Shown here in pieces: positions 24,117-32,426 of a stretch of 64,000 bases of DNA. The stretch's first letter is position 1. Each line of letters starts with the position of its first letter. A program made the translations under genes and the position numbers. The notes under the pieces are model-generated. The model was not told the origin of the DNA. It did no database searches and saw nothing but the letters and a program-made list of their open reading frames with translations. Source of the stretch: Ruixingdingia sedimenti (GTDB taxonomy: Bacteria > Pseudomonadota > Alphaproteobacteria > Rhodobacterales > Rhodobacteraceae). The stretch lies in contig NZ_JAVKPH010000007.1 of the NCBI RefSeq assembly GCF_031432425.1, forward strand, positions 62,001-126,000, given 5' to 3'.

Positions 24117-24875
24117 ATGTCTGGAGCCTGTCTCGTCACCGGCGCCGCCGGTGGTATTGGTGCGTTTGTCGGCAAACGCCTTGCCGCTGATGGTTTTCGC
24201 ATCCTCGCAGCCGATCTTTCGCGCGATGCGGCGGAACGAATCGTGTCCAGTCTGCCGGGGCAGGGCCATCGCGCAATCGGGCTTGATGTCGCAGACGAAT
24301 CCGCCGTCCGCGCCGCCTTTGCCGAGGCGCGCGATCTGGGCGCCCCCATCGACCAGGTGGTCGCCGCCGCCGGGATCCTGCTGTTCGCCGCCAACGGCGA
24401 GCGCCCGCCCATCACCGAGATCACGCTGGACGACTGGAACCTGACGCAGAACGTGAATTCCACCGGCACCTTCCTTCTGCTGCGCGAATACCTGCGCGAC
24501 GCGGCGGGACGGCAGGTCGCGAACGGCCGTTTCGTCGGTTTCGCCTCTGTCGCGGCGCAGCTTGGCGGCTATCGGTCCAGCGCCGCCTATATCGCGTCCA
24601 AGGGGGCGGTGCTGGCGCTGGTCAAGGCCGGCGCCCGCGAATCCGCGCATCTGGGCATCACCGTGAACGCCGTCGCCCCCGGGCTGATCGACGCGCCGAT
24701 GCTGCGTCAGTCGCTGGCCCCGGAAAACGACGCCATGGCCGCAGCGAACATCCCGCTCAACCGCATCGGCACGCCCGAGGACGTGGCGGGCGCCGTTGCT
24801 TTCCTGATGGGCCGCGATGCGGCTTATATTACCGGCGCAGTCATCGACGTGAATGGTGGCTACCGCATGCAATGA
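24117..24875 (+). CDS. Short-chain dehydrogenase/reductase (first gene of TRAP operon)
   Basis: 252 residues. Cofactor motif VTGAAGGIGAFVGKRL near the N-terminus; D after the second strand (LAADLSRD) suggests NAD(H) preference; catalytic YIASKG with Ser about 14 residues earlier (ASVAAQ). The usual NNAG is changed to AAAG, a mild oddity. The C-terminal end TGAVIDVNGGYRMQ is typical. The ATG at 24117 has a strong ribosome binding site. It begins the operon SDR-dctQ-dctM-dctP-dctP-SDR-SDR-flavin dehydrogenase, so it likely oxidises an alcohol of the imported substrate. Confidence 0.88.
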   Translation: MSGACLVTGAAGGIGAFVGKRLAADGFRILAADLSRDAAERIVSSLPGQGHRAIGLDVADESAVRAAFAEARDLGAPIDQVVAAAGILLFAANGERPPITEITLDDWNLTQNVNSTGTFLLLREYLRDAAGRQVANGRFVGFASVAAQLGGYRSSAAYIASKGAVLALVKAGARESAHLGITVNAVAPGLIDAPMLRQSLAPENDAMAAANIPLNRIGTPEDVAGAVAFLMGRDAAYITGAVIDVNGGYRMQ

Positions 24876-24894
24876 CACCGCCGGGGAGGGCGAC

Positions 24895-25401
24895 ATGGTC
24901 AAGATTGCAGAGAAACTGACCTTTCTTCTCGGCTGGATCGCCGGGCTGACGGTCGTGCTGATGATGATCCACGTGATGGTCGACGTGATCGGCAAATACG
25001 TGTTCAACGCCCCGCTGCCCGGCACGGCAGAGGTGGTCGCCGCCTATTACATGATCGGCTGCGTGTTCCTGCCGCTGGCTTGGGTCGAGGCTTCGGGCGG
25101 GTCGATCGTGGTCGAGGTCATCTATGAAAAGGTGTCGCCCCGCGCGCGCCGGGTGATGCTGAAGCTCGCCGATATCGTGTCGATCATCTATTACAGCGTG
25201 CTCGGCTGGTTTTCGTGGGGCGTCGCCACCCACGCCTGGCGCATCAATGAAACCGTGGACGGCATCTGGCGCATCACCACCTGGCCGGCAAAGTTCCTGC
25301 TGCCCTTCGGTTTCGCCATCGCCGTCATCGTCATCGTGCTGCGGCTTTTCCTTGGCGAGCGCGGCAAGGTCCGCACCGCCGGTCACGCCCTGGAAATCTG
25401 A
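24895..25401 (+). CDS. TRAP transporter small permease (DctQ type)
   Basis: 168 residues with four predicted membrane helices (about 12-32, 45-65, 88-108, 128-150). The pattern VLMMIHVMVDVIGKYVFNAPLPGTAEVVAAYYM is the DctQ signature: a first helix followed by the PxPGTxE loop. It starts at ATG 24895 (GGAGGG ribosome binding site), 19 bp after the SDR stop, and is followed 9 bp later by the large permease. The small subunit pairs with the large one to import a binding-protein-delivered solute using the Na+ gradient. Confidence 0.92.
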   Translation: MVKIAEKLTFLLGWIAGLTVVLMMIHVMVDVIGKYVFNAPLPGTAEVVAAYYMIGCVFLPLAWVEASGGSIVVEVIYEKVSPRARRVMLKLADIVSIIYYSVLGWFSWGVATHAWRINETVDGIWRITTWPAKFLLPFGFAIAVIVIVLRLFLGERGKVRTAGHALEI

Positions 25402-25410
25402 GGTCGCATC

Positions 25411-26715
25411 ATGGAACGTCTTGAAATCGGCTTCATCGGGGTCGTCGCCATTCTCGCGCTTATCGGCATCCGGGTGCCGATCGGGGTTGCGATGGGGTCT
25501 ACCGCCTTCTTCGGCATCTGGGCGATGATGGGGCTGCGGCCCGCCATCGGCATCACCAAGGCCATTCCCTTCAACCTGATCGGCGACTGGAACCTGTCGG
25601 CCATCCCCATGTTCCTGTTCATGGGTTTCGTCGCGGTCGAGGCGGGGCTGACCCGCGGGCTGTTCGGCGCGGCGCGCATCTTCCTGGCCTGGATCCCGGG
25701 GGGGCTCGCGTCCTCGACGGTGTTCGCCTCTGCCCTTTTCGGCGCTGCAAGCGGGTCGAGCGTGGCGACATCCGCCGCCTTCTCGCGCATCGCGGTGCCC
25801 GAGATGCTGGACAGCAAGTATGATCCCGGCATTGCTTCCGGCTCGGTCGCGGCGGCGGGCACGCTCGCGGCGCTGATCCCGCCCTCGGTGCTGATGATCG
25901 TCTATTGCCTGCTGGTCGACAGCTCCATCAACACGCTGTTCATGGCGGGCGTGGTGCCCGGCATCTTCACGGCGGTGGTGTTCATGGGAATGATCACCAT
26001 CCGCTGCATGGTGAACCCGAACCTCGCACCCCGTTACGTGGACAAGACCACCCGCGCCGAAAAGCTCGCCCTGCTGCGCGACGCCTGGCCGCTGCCGGTG
26101 GTGACGTTCATCGTGATGGGCGGCATCTTCACCGGCGCCTTCACGGCCACCGAATCCGGCGCCGTCGGGGCCTTCCTCGCCTGCGTCCTTGCGGCGATGC
26201 GCGGCAAGATGAACTACGCCATGCTGAAACGCGCGGTGATCGACACCGCGGCGGGCACCTCTGCCATCTTCATGATCGTCCTGGGCGCGGCGCTGTTTGC
26301 GCGCTTCATCGCGCTGGCGACGATCCCGACCTGGGTGATGGGCTTCTTCGAAGGCTTCAACACCATGACGATCATCATCCTGATCTGCATCATCCTGGTG
26401 CTGATGGGGACGTTCATGGAAGAAATCTCGATCATGCTGCTGACCATGCCGGTGCTGGTGCCGCTTCTGGCACAGCACGGGGTGGACATGACGTGGTTCG
26501 GCATCCTCGTCATCAAGCTGATGACCATCGGCCTCATCACACCGCCGGTCGGCATGAACGTGTTCGTCATCAAGACCGCATTGGGGGATCGGGTGACGCT
26601 CAACCAGATCTTCGGCGGCGTCACCTGGTTCATCGCCGCGGATCTGCTGGTCCTGACGGCGCTGATCACCTTCCCGCAGATCAGTCTGTGGCTGCCCAGC
26701 ATGATGGGCAGGTAA
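25411..26715 (+). CDS. TRAP transporter large permease (DctM type)
   Basis: 434 residues and about 12 hydrophobic helices. DctM features include FGAASGSSVATSAAFSRIAVP (the conserved GxxSGSxxA region near 110), AAGTLAALIPPSVLMIVY (GtlGxLIPPS motif) and the C-terminal LMTIGLITPPVGMNVFVI (the second TPPVG repeat). These form the two inverted substrate/Na+ sites. It is followed 68 bp later by the first of two binding protein genes. Carboxylate uptake is the norm for this family. Confidence 0.95.
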   Translation: MERLEIGFIGVVAILALIGIRVPIGVAMGSTAFFGIWAMMGLRPAIGITKAIPFNLIGDWNLSAIPMFLFMGFVAVEAGLTRGLFGAARIFLAWIPGGLASSTVFASALFGAASGSSVATSAAFSRIAVPEMLDSKYDPGIASGSVAAAGTLAALIPPSVLMIVYCLLVDSSINTLFMAGVVPGIFTAVVFMGMITIRCMVNPNLAPRYVDKTTRAEKLALLRDAWPLPVVTFIVMGGIFTGAFTATESGAVGAFLACVLAAMRGKMNYAMLKRAVIDTAAGTSAIFMIVLGAALFARFIALATIPTWVMGFFEGFNTMTIIILICIILVLMGTFMEEISIMLLTMPVLVPLLAQHGVDMTWFGILVIKLMTIGLITPPVGMNVFVIKTALGDRVTLNQIFGGVTWFIAADLLVLTALITFPQISLWLPSMMGR

Positions 26716-26783
26716 GCGAACGACCGCCCCGGGGCAGAGAAAGCACCGGGGCCGCCATCCATCAACACCAAGGGAGAGAGACC

Positions 26784-27902
26784 ATGAAGAACCTTCTGCT
26801 CGGCGCGGCGCTGTTGCCCGCCATGACCTGGGCCGCCGGCGCCGATACCTATCAGGCGACCAACTGGATGGCCCCGGCCCATATCCTGAACGAATTCCCC
26901 TACCAGCAGTTCGCCAAGGACGTGGCAGAGGCCACCGACGGCGCGATGACCTTCGAGGTCTATTCCTCGGGCGCGCTGGTGCCGGCGCCGACGACGATGC
27001 AGGGCATCGCGGATGGCGTGGCGCAGATGGGCATCGTCTATCCGCCCTACACGCCCTCGGAACTGCCGCTGAACAACACCGTCAACGACCTGGCCTTCGT
27101 CGCCAAGGACGACATGGCGGCGGCCTTCGCCTACACGGAACTGGGCCTGACCAACCCGGCGGTCAAGGCCGAATGGTCCAAGAACGGCGGCCTGTTCGCC
27201 GGCGGCTATTCGACGCCCTTCTACAACTTCATCTGCATGGCGGAAATCGTCTCGCCCAAGGATGTGTCGGGCAAGAAGGTGCGCGTGGCAGGCACGGCGC
27301 AGACCGAATGGATCCAATCGCTCGGCGGCGTGCCGGTTTCGGTGCCGATCGGCGACGTCTATTCGGGGCTGGAACGCGGCTCGATCGACTGCACGCTGTC
27401 GGATGCCACCAACCTCGACAAGGGCAACAAGTTCTGGGAGGTCGCCAAGACCGTGAACACCCTGCCCCAGGGCGTGGTCGTGGGCGCAACCTATGTGTTC
27501 AACAAGGACTTCTGGAAAGGGCTGGAACCGGCACAGCGCCGCACCCTTCTGGACAACGTGGCGCTCGGCCTCGCGCGGTCGCAGGTCGCCTATCATGTCG
27601 GCGTCGAGGCGGCCCTTGCCGGGTCGAAGGAACGCGGCCTGAACGTGACCGAACCGACGCAGGAAATGAAAGACACCCTCGCCGCCTTCCAGGCGCAGGT
27701 GGCCGAAAAACTGCCCGCCAAGGCGATGGCCGAACGCGGCATCGAGGATCCGACCGAGGTGCTGAACCAGTTCATCGAACTGGAAGCGAAATGGCAGGGT
27801 CTGGTGGCCGATGTGGACCGCACGGATGCCGATGCCGTCGCCGCGATCCTCAAGGCGAACCTCTACGACAAGATCGACGAGAACACCTTCGGTCTTGAAT
27901 AA
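26784..27902 (+). CDS. TRAP transporter solute-binding protein (DctP type), copy 1
   Basis: 372 residues with a signal peptide (MKNLLLGAALLPAMTWAAGA, cleavage near AGA-D). The mature protein starts TYQATNWMAPAHILN. The carboxylate-binding Arg lies in GKKVRVAGTAQTEW, and two cysteines (FICMAE, IDCTLSD) are shared with copy 2 and could form a disulfide. Ribosome binding site AGGGAGAGAG precedes the ATG. It is about two thirds identical over the first 105 residues of the mature protein to copy 2, which follows directly. Its ligand is unknown but likely an organic acid. Confidence 0.93.
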   Translation: MKNLLLGAALLPAMTWAAGADTYQATNWMAPAHILNEFPYQQFAKDVAEATDGAMTFEVYSSGALVPAPTTMQGIADGVAQMGIVYPPYTPSELPLNNTVNDLAFVAKDDMAAAFAYTELGLTNPAVKAEWSKNGGLFAGGYSTPFYNFICMAEIVSPKDVSGKKVRVAGTAQTEWIQSLGGVPVSVPIGDVYSGLERGSIDCTLSDATNLDKGNKFWEVAKTVNTLPQGVVVGATYVFNKDFWKGLEPAQRRTLLDNVALGLARSQVAYHVGVEAALAGSKERGLNVTEPTQEMKDTLAAFQAQVAEKLPAKAMAERGIEDPTEVLNQFIELEAKWQGLVADVDRTDADAVAAILKANLYDKIDENTFGLE

Positions 27903-27909
27903 GACCATC

Positions 27910-27934
27910 CCGGCCGGGCCACGCGCCCGGCCGG
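27910..27934 (+). other. Strong intercistronic hairpin between the two binding-protein genes
   Basis: A perfect 10-bp GC stem (CCGGCCGGGC, loop CACGC, GCCCGGCCGG) begins 8 bases after the first dctP stop. It has no U-run. Such stems often protect the 3' end of abundant binding-protein mRNA from exonucleases or partly end transcription, giving more binding protein than downstream products. Confidence 0.6.
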
Positions 27935-27958
27935 ATCCTTCCCTCCCTGAAAGAGACC

Positions 27959-29080
27959 ATGATGAAACGACTGCTGCTTGCGGCCAGCGTGCTGCCCTTC
28001 ACCACCTTTGCGGCGCTGGCCGACATGTATCAGGCGACCAACTGGATGGCGCCCTCGCATATCCTGAACGCGGTAGCCTACGAGCCCTTCGCCAAGGAAA
28101 TCGCCGAGGCGACCGCCAACCGGGTGGAATTCGAGATCTATTCCTCGGGCTCGCTGGTTCCGGCGCCGACGACGTTGCAGGCGATCGGCGATGGCGTGGC
28201 GCAACTGGGGATCGTCGCTGCCTCCTACACGCCGTCCGAACTGCCGCTGTCGGGCGTGATCAACGATCTCGCCTTCCTGGCGCGCGACGATTATGCCGCC
28301 GCCTTCGCGCTGGCGGAAATCGGCGTGCTGAACCCCGAACTGATCGGGGAATACACCCGCCACAACGCCATCTTCCTCGGCGGCTATTCGACGCCGATCT
28401 ACAACTTCTTCTGCATGAAGCCGATTTCCGACCCGGCGTCGGTGCAGGGCCTCAAGATCCGCACCGCGGGCACGGCGCAGAACGAATGGATCGCCTTCCT
28501 CGGCGGTATCCCGGTCGCGGTGCCGATGACGGATGTGTATACGGGGCTGGAACGCGGCTCGCTCGACTGCACGCTGTCGGATCCGACGAACCTCGAATTC
28601 GGCTACAAGTTCTGGGAAATCGTCAAGCATGTGAACCGGCTGCCGCAGGGTTCCTCGCTCGGCGCGACCTATGTGCTGAACAAGGACTTCTGGGCCGCGC
28701 TGTCGACCGAGGACCGCCGCGCGATCCTCGACCTGACCGGCAAGGCGCTGGCGCGGGCGCAGGTCGCCTATCACCAGGGCGTGGATTCGGCGCTGAAGGG
28801 TTCGGCCGAACGCGGCATCGACATCGCGGAACCGCATGAAGCGATGGAAGCCAGGCTGAAGGAATTCCAGGACGGCATGGTGGCCGGTCTTGCCAAGCGC
28901 ACGATGGATCAGCGCGGCATCGCCGACCCGACCCCGATCATCGAGGAATACATCGCCCTGACGCAGAAATGGTCCGCGCTGCTGGAAGGCGTCGACCGCA
29001 ACGATGTGGATGCGCTGGCGAAACTGGTGCACGATGAAATCTACGCCAAGGTCGATGCCGCGACCTTCGGCCTGAACTGA
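27959..29080 (+). CDS. TRAP transporter solute-binding protein (DctP type), copy 2
   Basis: 373 residues (start ATG 27959; the next codon is also ATG). Signal peptide MMKRLLLAASVLPFTTFAALA, then DMYQATNWMAPSHILN, closely matching copy 1. The carboxylate Arg is in GLKIRTAGTAQNEW, and the same two cysteines are present (FFCMKP, LDCTLSD). Differences cluster at positions such as VYPPYTPSELPLNN versus VAASYTPSELPLSG, near the expected ligand pocket, so the two proteins may bind different but related acids for one permease. A hairpin terminator follows the gene. Confidence 0.93.
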   Translation: MMKRLLLAASVLPFTTFAALADMYQATNWMAPSHILNAVAYEPFAKEIAEATANRVEFEIYSSGSLVPAPTTLQAIGDGVAQLGIVAASYTPSELPLSGVINDLAFLARDDYAAAFALAEIGVLNPELIGEYTRHNAIFLGGYSTPIYNFFCMKPISDPASVQGLKIRTAGTAQNEWIAFLGGIPVAVPMTDVYTGLERGSLDCTLSDPTNLEFGYKFWEIVKHVNRLPQGSSLGATYVLNKDFWAALSTEDRRAILDLTGKALARAQVAYHQGVDSALKGSAERGIDIAEPHEAMEARLKEFQDGMVAGLAKRTMDQRGIADPTPIIEEYIALTQKWSALLEGVDRNDVDALAKLVHDEIYAKVDAATFGLN

Positions 29081-29087
29081 CCCAGGC

Positions 29088-29116
29088 GCCCGCGCAGAAC
29101 CCCCTGCGCGGGCTTT
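29088..29116 (+). terminator. Terminator or attenuator after the second binding-protein gene
   Basis: A perfect 10-bp stem (GCCCGCGCAG, loop AACCCC, CTGCGCGGGC; 29088-29097 and 29104-29113) followed by TTTCC. It lies between the TRAP genes and the downstream SDR genes, so it probably lowers but does not stop transcription of the catabolic enzymes. Confidence 0.6.
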
Positions 29117-29150
29117 CCGATTCGGGCCGGAAGGCCCCTGATGGTGATCC

Positions 29151-29888
29151 ATGACCTCCCAACCGCTTCCCACCGCAATCGTCACCGGCGCCGGCCAGGG
29201 CATCGGCCGCGCCATCGCACACCGCCTTGCCGATGACGGATTCGCCGTCATCGTGGCCGATCTCGGCGCCGCGGGCGCGCAGGAAACCGTCCGCCAGTTG
29301 CAGGAACAGGGCCACAGCGCCCGCGCCGTGGTGCTGGACATCACCGACCCGGCGGCGACACAGGCGCTGATCGACGGGGCGGAAAACCTGCGCGTGCTGG
29401 TCAACAATGCCGGGATCTTCAACACCCGCGATTTCGACAAGCTGACCGCAGACGATTTCCGCAGGATGTACGAGGTCAACCTGGTCGCCATGTTCACGCT
29501 GTGCCAGCAGGCGGCGCGCGTGCTGCCGGAAGGCGGGCGGATCGTCAACCTCGCCTCGCGCGCGGCCTTCGGGGCGCGGAACTATGCGCATTACGTGGCC
29601 TCCAAGGCGGGTGTCGCGGGCTTCACCAAGGCATTGGCGCTGGAACTGGCGGAAAAGCAGATCACCGTGAACGCGGTCGCGCCGGGCGTGATCGTGACCG
29701 ACATGCTGCTGGAACGCGCCGAGGGGCTGGAGGGGCTGCGGGTGCAGCAACCCTCGGGCAAACTGGGCGCGCCCGAACATATCGCGCATGCGGTGGCTCT
29801 CTTTGCCGATCCGCGGGCGGAATATATCACCGGTCAGGTGCTGATCGTGGACGGCGGGCGTTCCGTCGGCGGCACCGCGGCGTTCTGA
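29151..29888 (+). CDS. Short-chain dehydrogenase/reductase (FabG-like)
   Basis: 245 residues with TAIVTGAGQGIGRAIAHRL (cofactor motif TGxxxGxG), LVNNAGIFNTRDF, catalytic HYVASKAG with Ser in LASRAAFG, and the end TGQVLIVDGGRSVGG. It lies 70 bp after the second dctP with a terminator in between, and 11 bp before the next SDR. Its exact alcohol substrate is not predictable; being one of three SDRs in one operon, it likely acts on a different hydroxyl or stereoisomer. Confidence 0.9.
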   Translation: MTSQPLPTAIVTGAGQGIGRAIAHRLADDGFAVIVADLGAAGAQETVRQLQEQGHSARAVVLDITDPAATQALIDGAENLRVLVNNAGIFNTRDFDKLTADDFRRMYEVNLVAMFTLCQQAARVLPEGGRIVNLASRAAFGARNYAHYVASKAGVAGFTKALALELAEKQITVNAVAPGVIVTDMLLERAEGLEGLRVQQPSGKLGAPEHIAHAVALFADPRAEYITGQVLIVDGGRSVGGTAAF

Positions 29889-29899
29889 GGGGGGGCGAG

Positions 29900-30685
29900 A
29901 TGCTTGAACCGACCAATCTGAACGGCCGCACCGCCATCGTCACCGGCGCGGGCCAGGGCATCGGCGCGGCCATCGCCGAGGCGCTGTTGGCTGCCGGTGC
30001 GCATGTGCTGGCCGTGGACCGCGAGGCCGCGGGCATCGCCGCACTGGCCGCCCGGCCCGACGTCACCCCCGTGCAGGGCGATGTGACCGATCCCGCCGTG
30101 ACAGAGACGCTTTCTGCCGCGCTCGACAAGGCGGGCCGGCGGCTCGACATCCTCGTCAACAACGCCGGCATCGCGCGGGGCGCCCATGCGCTGGATACCA
30201 GCGACGAGGATTTCACCCGCTATTTCGACGTCAACGTCCTTGGCCTTTTCCGCCTGTCGCGGTGGGCCGTGGGGCGGATGATGCGCACCGGCGGCGGCGC
30301 CATCGTCAACACCGCCTCGATCTTCGGCATGATCGGCGCGCAGAATTCCTGCGGCTATTCGGCCTCCAAGGCGGCGGTGATCGGGCTGACGCGGCAGATG
30401 GCGAACGATTTCGGCCCCAACGGGATCCGCGTCAACGCCGTCGCCCCCGGCCTGATCGAAACGCCCCTGACCGCCGAACGCATCCAGACAGAGGCATGGC
30501 GGCGCCATCAGATGATCGACGGCGCCCCCCTGCGCCGCGTCGGCAAGCCCGAGGATGTGGCCCGCGCCGTGCGGTTCCTCGCCTCGGACGAATCGTCCTT
30601 CATCACCGGCCAGGTTCTGGCGGTGGACGGGGGCTGGGCCGTTGGCCGTTATCCGCGCGAAGAGGCAATCCATGTCCCGGCCTGA
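29900..30685 (+). CDS. Short-chain dehydrogenase/reductase
   Basis: 261 residues with TAIVTGAGQGIGAAIAEAL, a D after strand 2 (VLAVDREA, NAD preference), LVNNAGIARG, catalytic YSASKAAV preceded by NTASIFG, and the end TGQVLAVDGGWAVGRYPRE. The GGGGGGCGAG upstream is the ribosome binding site. It overlaps the flavin dehydrogenase gene by 14 bases (30672-30685), so the two products are made together. It differs clearly from the preceding SDR, so this is not a fresh duplication. Confidence 0.9.
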   Translation: MLEPTNLNGRTAIVTGAGQGIGAAIAEALLAAGAHVLAVDREAAGIAALAARPDVTPVQGDVTDPAVTETLSAALDKAGRRLDILVNNAGIARGAHALDTSDEDFTRYFDVNVLGLFRLSRWAVGRMMRTGGGAIVNTASIFGMIGAQNSCGYSASKAAVIGLTRQMANDFGPNGIRVNAVAPGLIETPLTAERIQTEAWRRHQMIDGAPLRRVGKPEDVARAVRFLASDESSFITGQVLAVDGGWAVGRYPREEAIHVPA

Positions 30686-32384
30686 ATCCCCCGACCTGCC
30701 CGATAGCTGCGACCTGCTGGTCGTCGGTTCCGGCGCCGCCGGCATGGCGGCTGCGATTTCGGCCCGCCACCACGGGCTGAACCCGGTCATCATCGAGAAA
30801 TCCGAATATTTCGGCGGATCGACGGCCGTCTCGGGCGGCGCGATCTGGGTGCCCGGCAACCCCATCGCCGCCGCCGCCGGCATGACCGACAGCCGCGAGG
30901 CCGCCCGCCGCTATATCCAGGGCGAGGCGGGCAATCTTTTCAACCCCGAACTGGTCGATGCCTTCCTCGACAAGGGGCCGGAGGCCATCGGCTTTTTCCA
31001 CGAAAAGACCGCGCTGAAGATGACGCACCGGGTGTTTTCGCCCGACTACCATTCGGACGCCGAGGGCGCGGCCGAGGGGGGCCGGTCCGTCGATGCGCTG
31101 GACTATGACGGCAAGAAACTGGGCAAGAACCTCTACCGCATGCGCCCGCCCTACGCCGATTTCACCATCCTCGGCGGCATGCCTCTGGGGCGGCCCGACA
31201 TCTACCACTTCCTGCGCATGGCGCGGTCGGCCAAGTCGGCGGTCTATGCGACGAAGATCATCGCGAAATACGCGCTCGACCGGCTGAGCTGGGGGCGCAA
31301 CACGCGGCTGGTGATGGGCGCCGCAGTCTCTGGCCGGCTGGCAGAGACGGTTTTCGCGCTGAACATCCCGCTGTGCACCGGGCACGAACTGATCCGGCTG
31401 GTGCAGGACGACACCGGCCGCGTGACGGGGGCAGAGGTCAAGGGACCCAGGGGCCTGCGCCGGATCACCGCGCGCAAGGGCGTGGTGCTGGCGGCGGGCG
31501 GCTACCCGCACGACACCGCCCGCCGGGCGCAGACCTTCGACCACGTGAAACGCGGCCTGCCGCATTATTCCATGTCGCCCACGGGCGGCACCGGCGGCGC
31601 GATCGCGGCGGCAGAGGCCGCCGGCGCGGCCTTTGTGGAAACCAATTCCAACGGCGGCTTCTGGACGCCGGTGTCGCTGCTGCCCAACCCGGACGGCACC
31701 AAACGGCCCTTCCCGCATCTTTTCCTCGACCGCGCCAAGCCGGGGGTGATCGCGGTCGGCCATGACGGCGCGCGGTTCGTCAACGAGGCGTCGAGCTACC
31801 ACGATTTCGTGCAGGGCCTGATCGCGAAACTGCTGGCCGAAGGCCAACGGTCCGCCTGGCTGGTCGCCGATCACCGCGCCGTCCGCCGCTATGGCCTGGG
31901 CGCGGCGCATGCGTTTCCGGCAAGGATCGGCAAGCATATCGCCAGCGGCTACCTGAAACGCGACACGACGGTGGAGGGTCTGGCCCGCCAATGCGGGATC
32001 GACCCGCAGGCGCTGGCCCGCACCATCGCGGGCTTCAACACCGATGCCGCGCGGGGCGAGGATCCGGCCTTCGGCAAGGGCTCGACCAGCTATCAACGCT
32101 ATCTGGGCGATGCCGAAAACCAGCCGAACCCCTGCCTGCGTCCGCTACAGGGCCCGTTCTACGCGATAGAGATCTATCCGGGCGACATCGGCACCTCGAT
32201 GGGCCTCGACATCACCGGCAAGGGCGAGGTCAAGGACCGCGCGGGCAACGTCATCCAGGGTCTCTATGCCTGCGGAAACGACGTGAACTCGATCATGTCG
32301 GGGTCTTATCCGGGGCCGGGGATCACGCTCGGCCCGGCGCTGGCGTTCGGCTATGTCATCGGCCAGACGGCCGCAGACGCCTGA
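30672..32384 (+). CDS. FAD-dependent dehydrogenase of the 3-ketosteroid-1-dehydrogenase/fumarate-reductase family
   Basis: 570 residues. Rossmann FAD motif LLVVGSGAAGMAAAISA at about 14-30, then EKSEYFGGSTAVSGGAIWVPG, and a second FAD contact in KGVVLAAGGYPHD. Near the C-terminus GSYPGPGITLGPALAFG contains Tyr-Pro-Gly-Pro-Gly, which matches the Tyr/Gly pair that activates the ketone in bacterial 3-ketosteroid 1-dehydrogenases. The enzyme should remove hydrogens next to a ketone in a ring. Together with three SDRs that could make such a ketone, it suggests stepwise oxidation of an alicyclic or steroid-like acid taken up by the TRAP system. Confidence 0.85.
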   Translation: MSRPESPDLPDSCDLLVVGSGAAGMAAAISARHHGLNPVIIEKSEYFGGSTAVSGGAIWVPGNPIAAAAGMTDSREAARRYIQGEAGNLFNPELVDAFLDKGPEAIGFFHEKTALKMTHRVFSPDYHSDAEGAAEGGRSVDALDYDGKKLGKNLYRMRPPYADFTILGGMPLGRPDIYHFLRMARSAKSAVYATKIIAKYALDRLSWGRNTRLVMGAAVSGRLAETVFALNIPLCTGHELIRLVQDDTGRVTGAEVKGPRGLRRITARKGVVLAAGGYPHDTARRAQTFDHVKRGLPHYSMSPTGGTGGAIAAAEAAGAAFVETNSNGGFWTPVSLLPNPDGTKRPFPHLFLDRAKPGVIAVGHDGARFVNEASSYHDFVQGLIAKLLAEGQRSAWLVADHRAVRRYGLGAAHAFPARIGKHIASGYLKRDTTVEGLARQCGIDPQALARTIAGFNTDAARGEDPAFGKGSTSYQRYLGDAENQPNPCLRPLQGPFYAIEIYPGDIGTSMGLDITGKGEVKDRAGNVIQGLYACGNDVNSIMSGSYPGPGITLGPALAFGYVIGQTAADA

Positions 32385-32420
32385 AAAAGCCACGGCCCCC
32401 ACGCCTGACGCGCGGGGGCC
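32385..32420 (-). terminator. Terminator for the fahA transcript (minus strand)
   Basis: GGCCCCC (32394-32400) and GGGGGCC (32414-32420) pair with partial extension of the stem (one mismatch) and are followed on the minus strand by GTGGCTTTTTC. It ends fahA transcription just before the convergent flavin dehydrogenase gene. Confidence 0.6.
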
Positions 32421-32426
32421 GGAATG

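Noticed and set aside
31540..31560. CACGTGAAAC half-sites (also at about 36115)
   Set aside because: Only half of the parS palindrome is present; both lie in coding sequence and are expected by chance.
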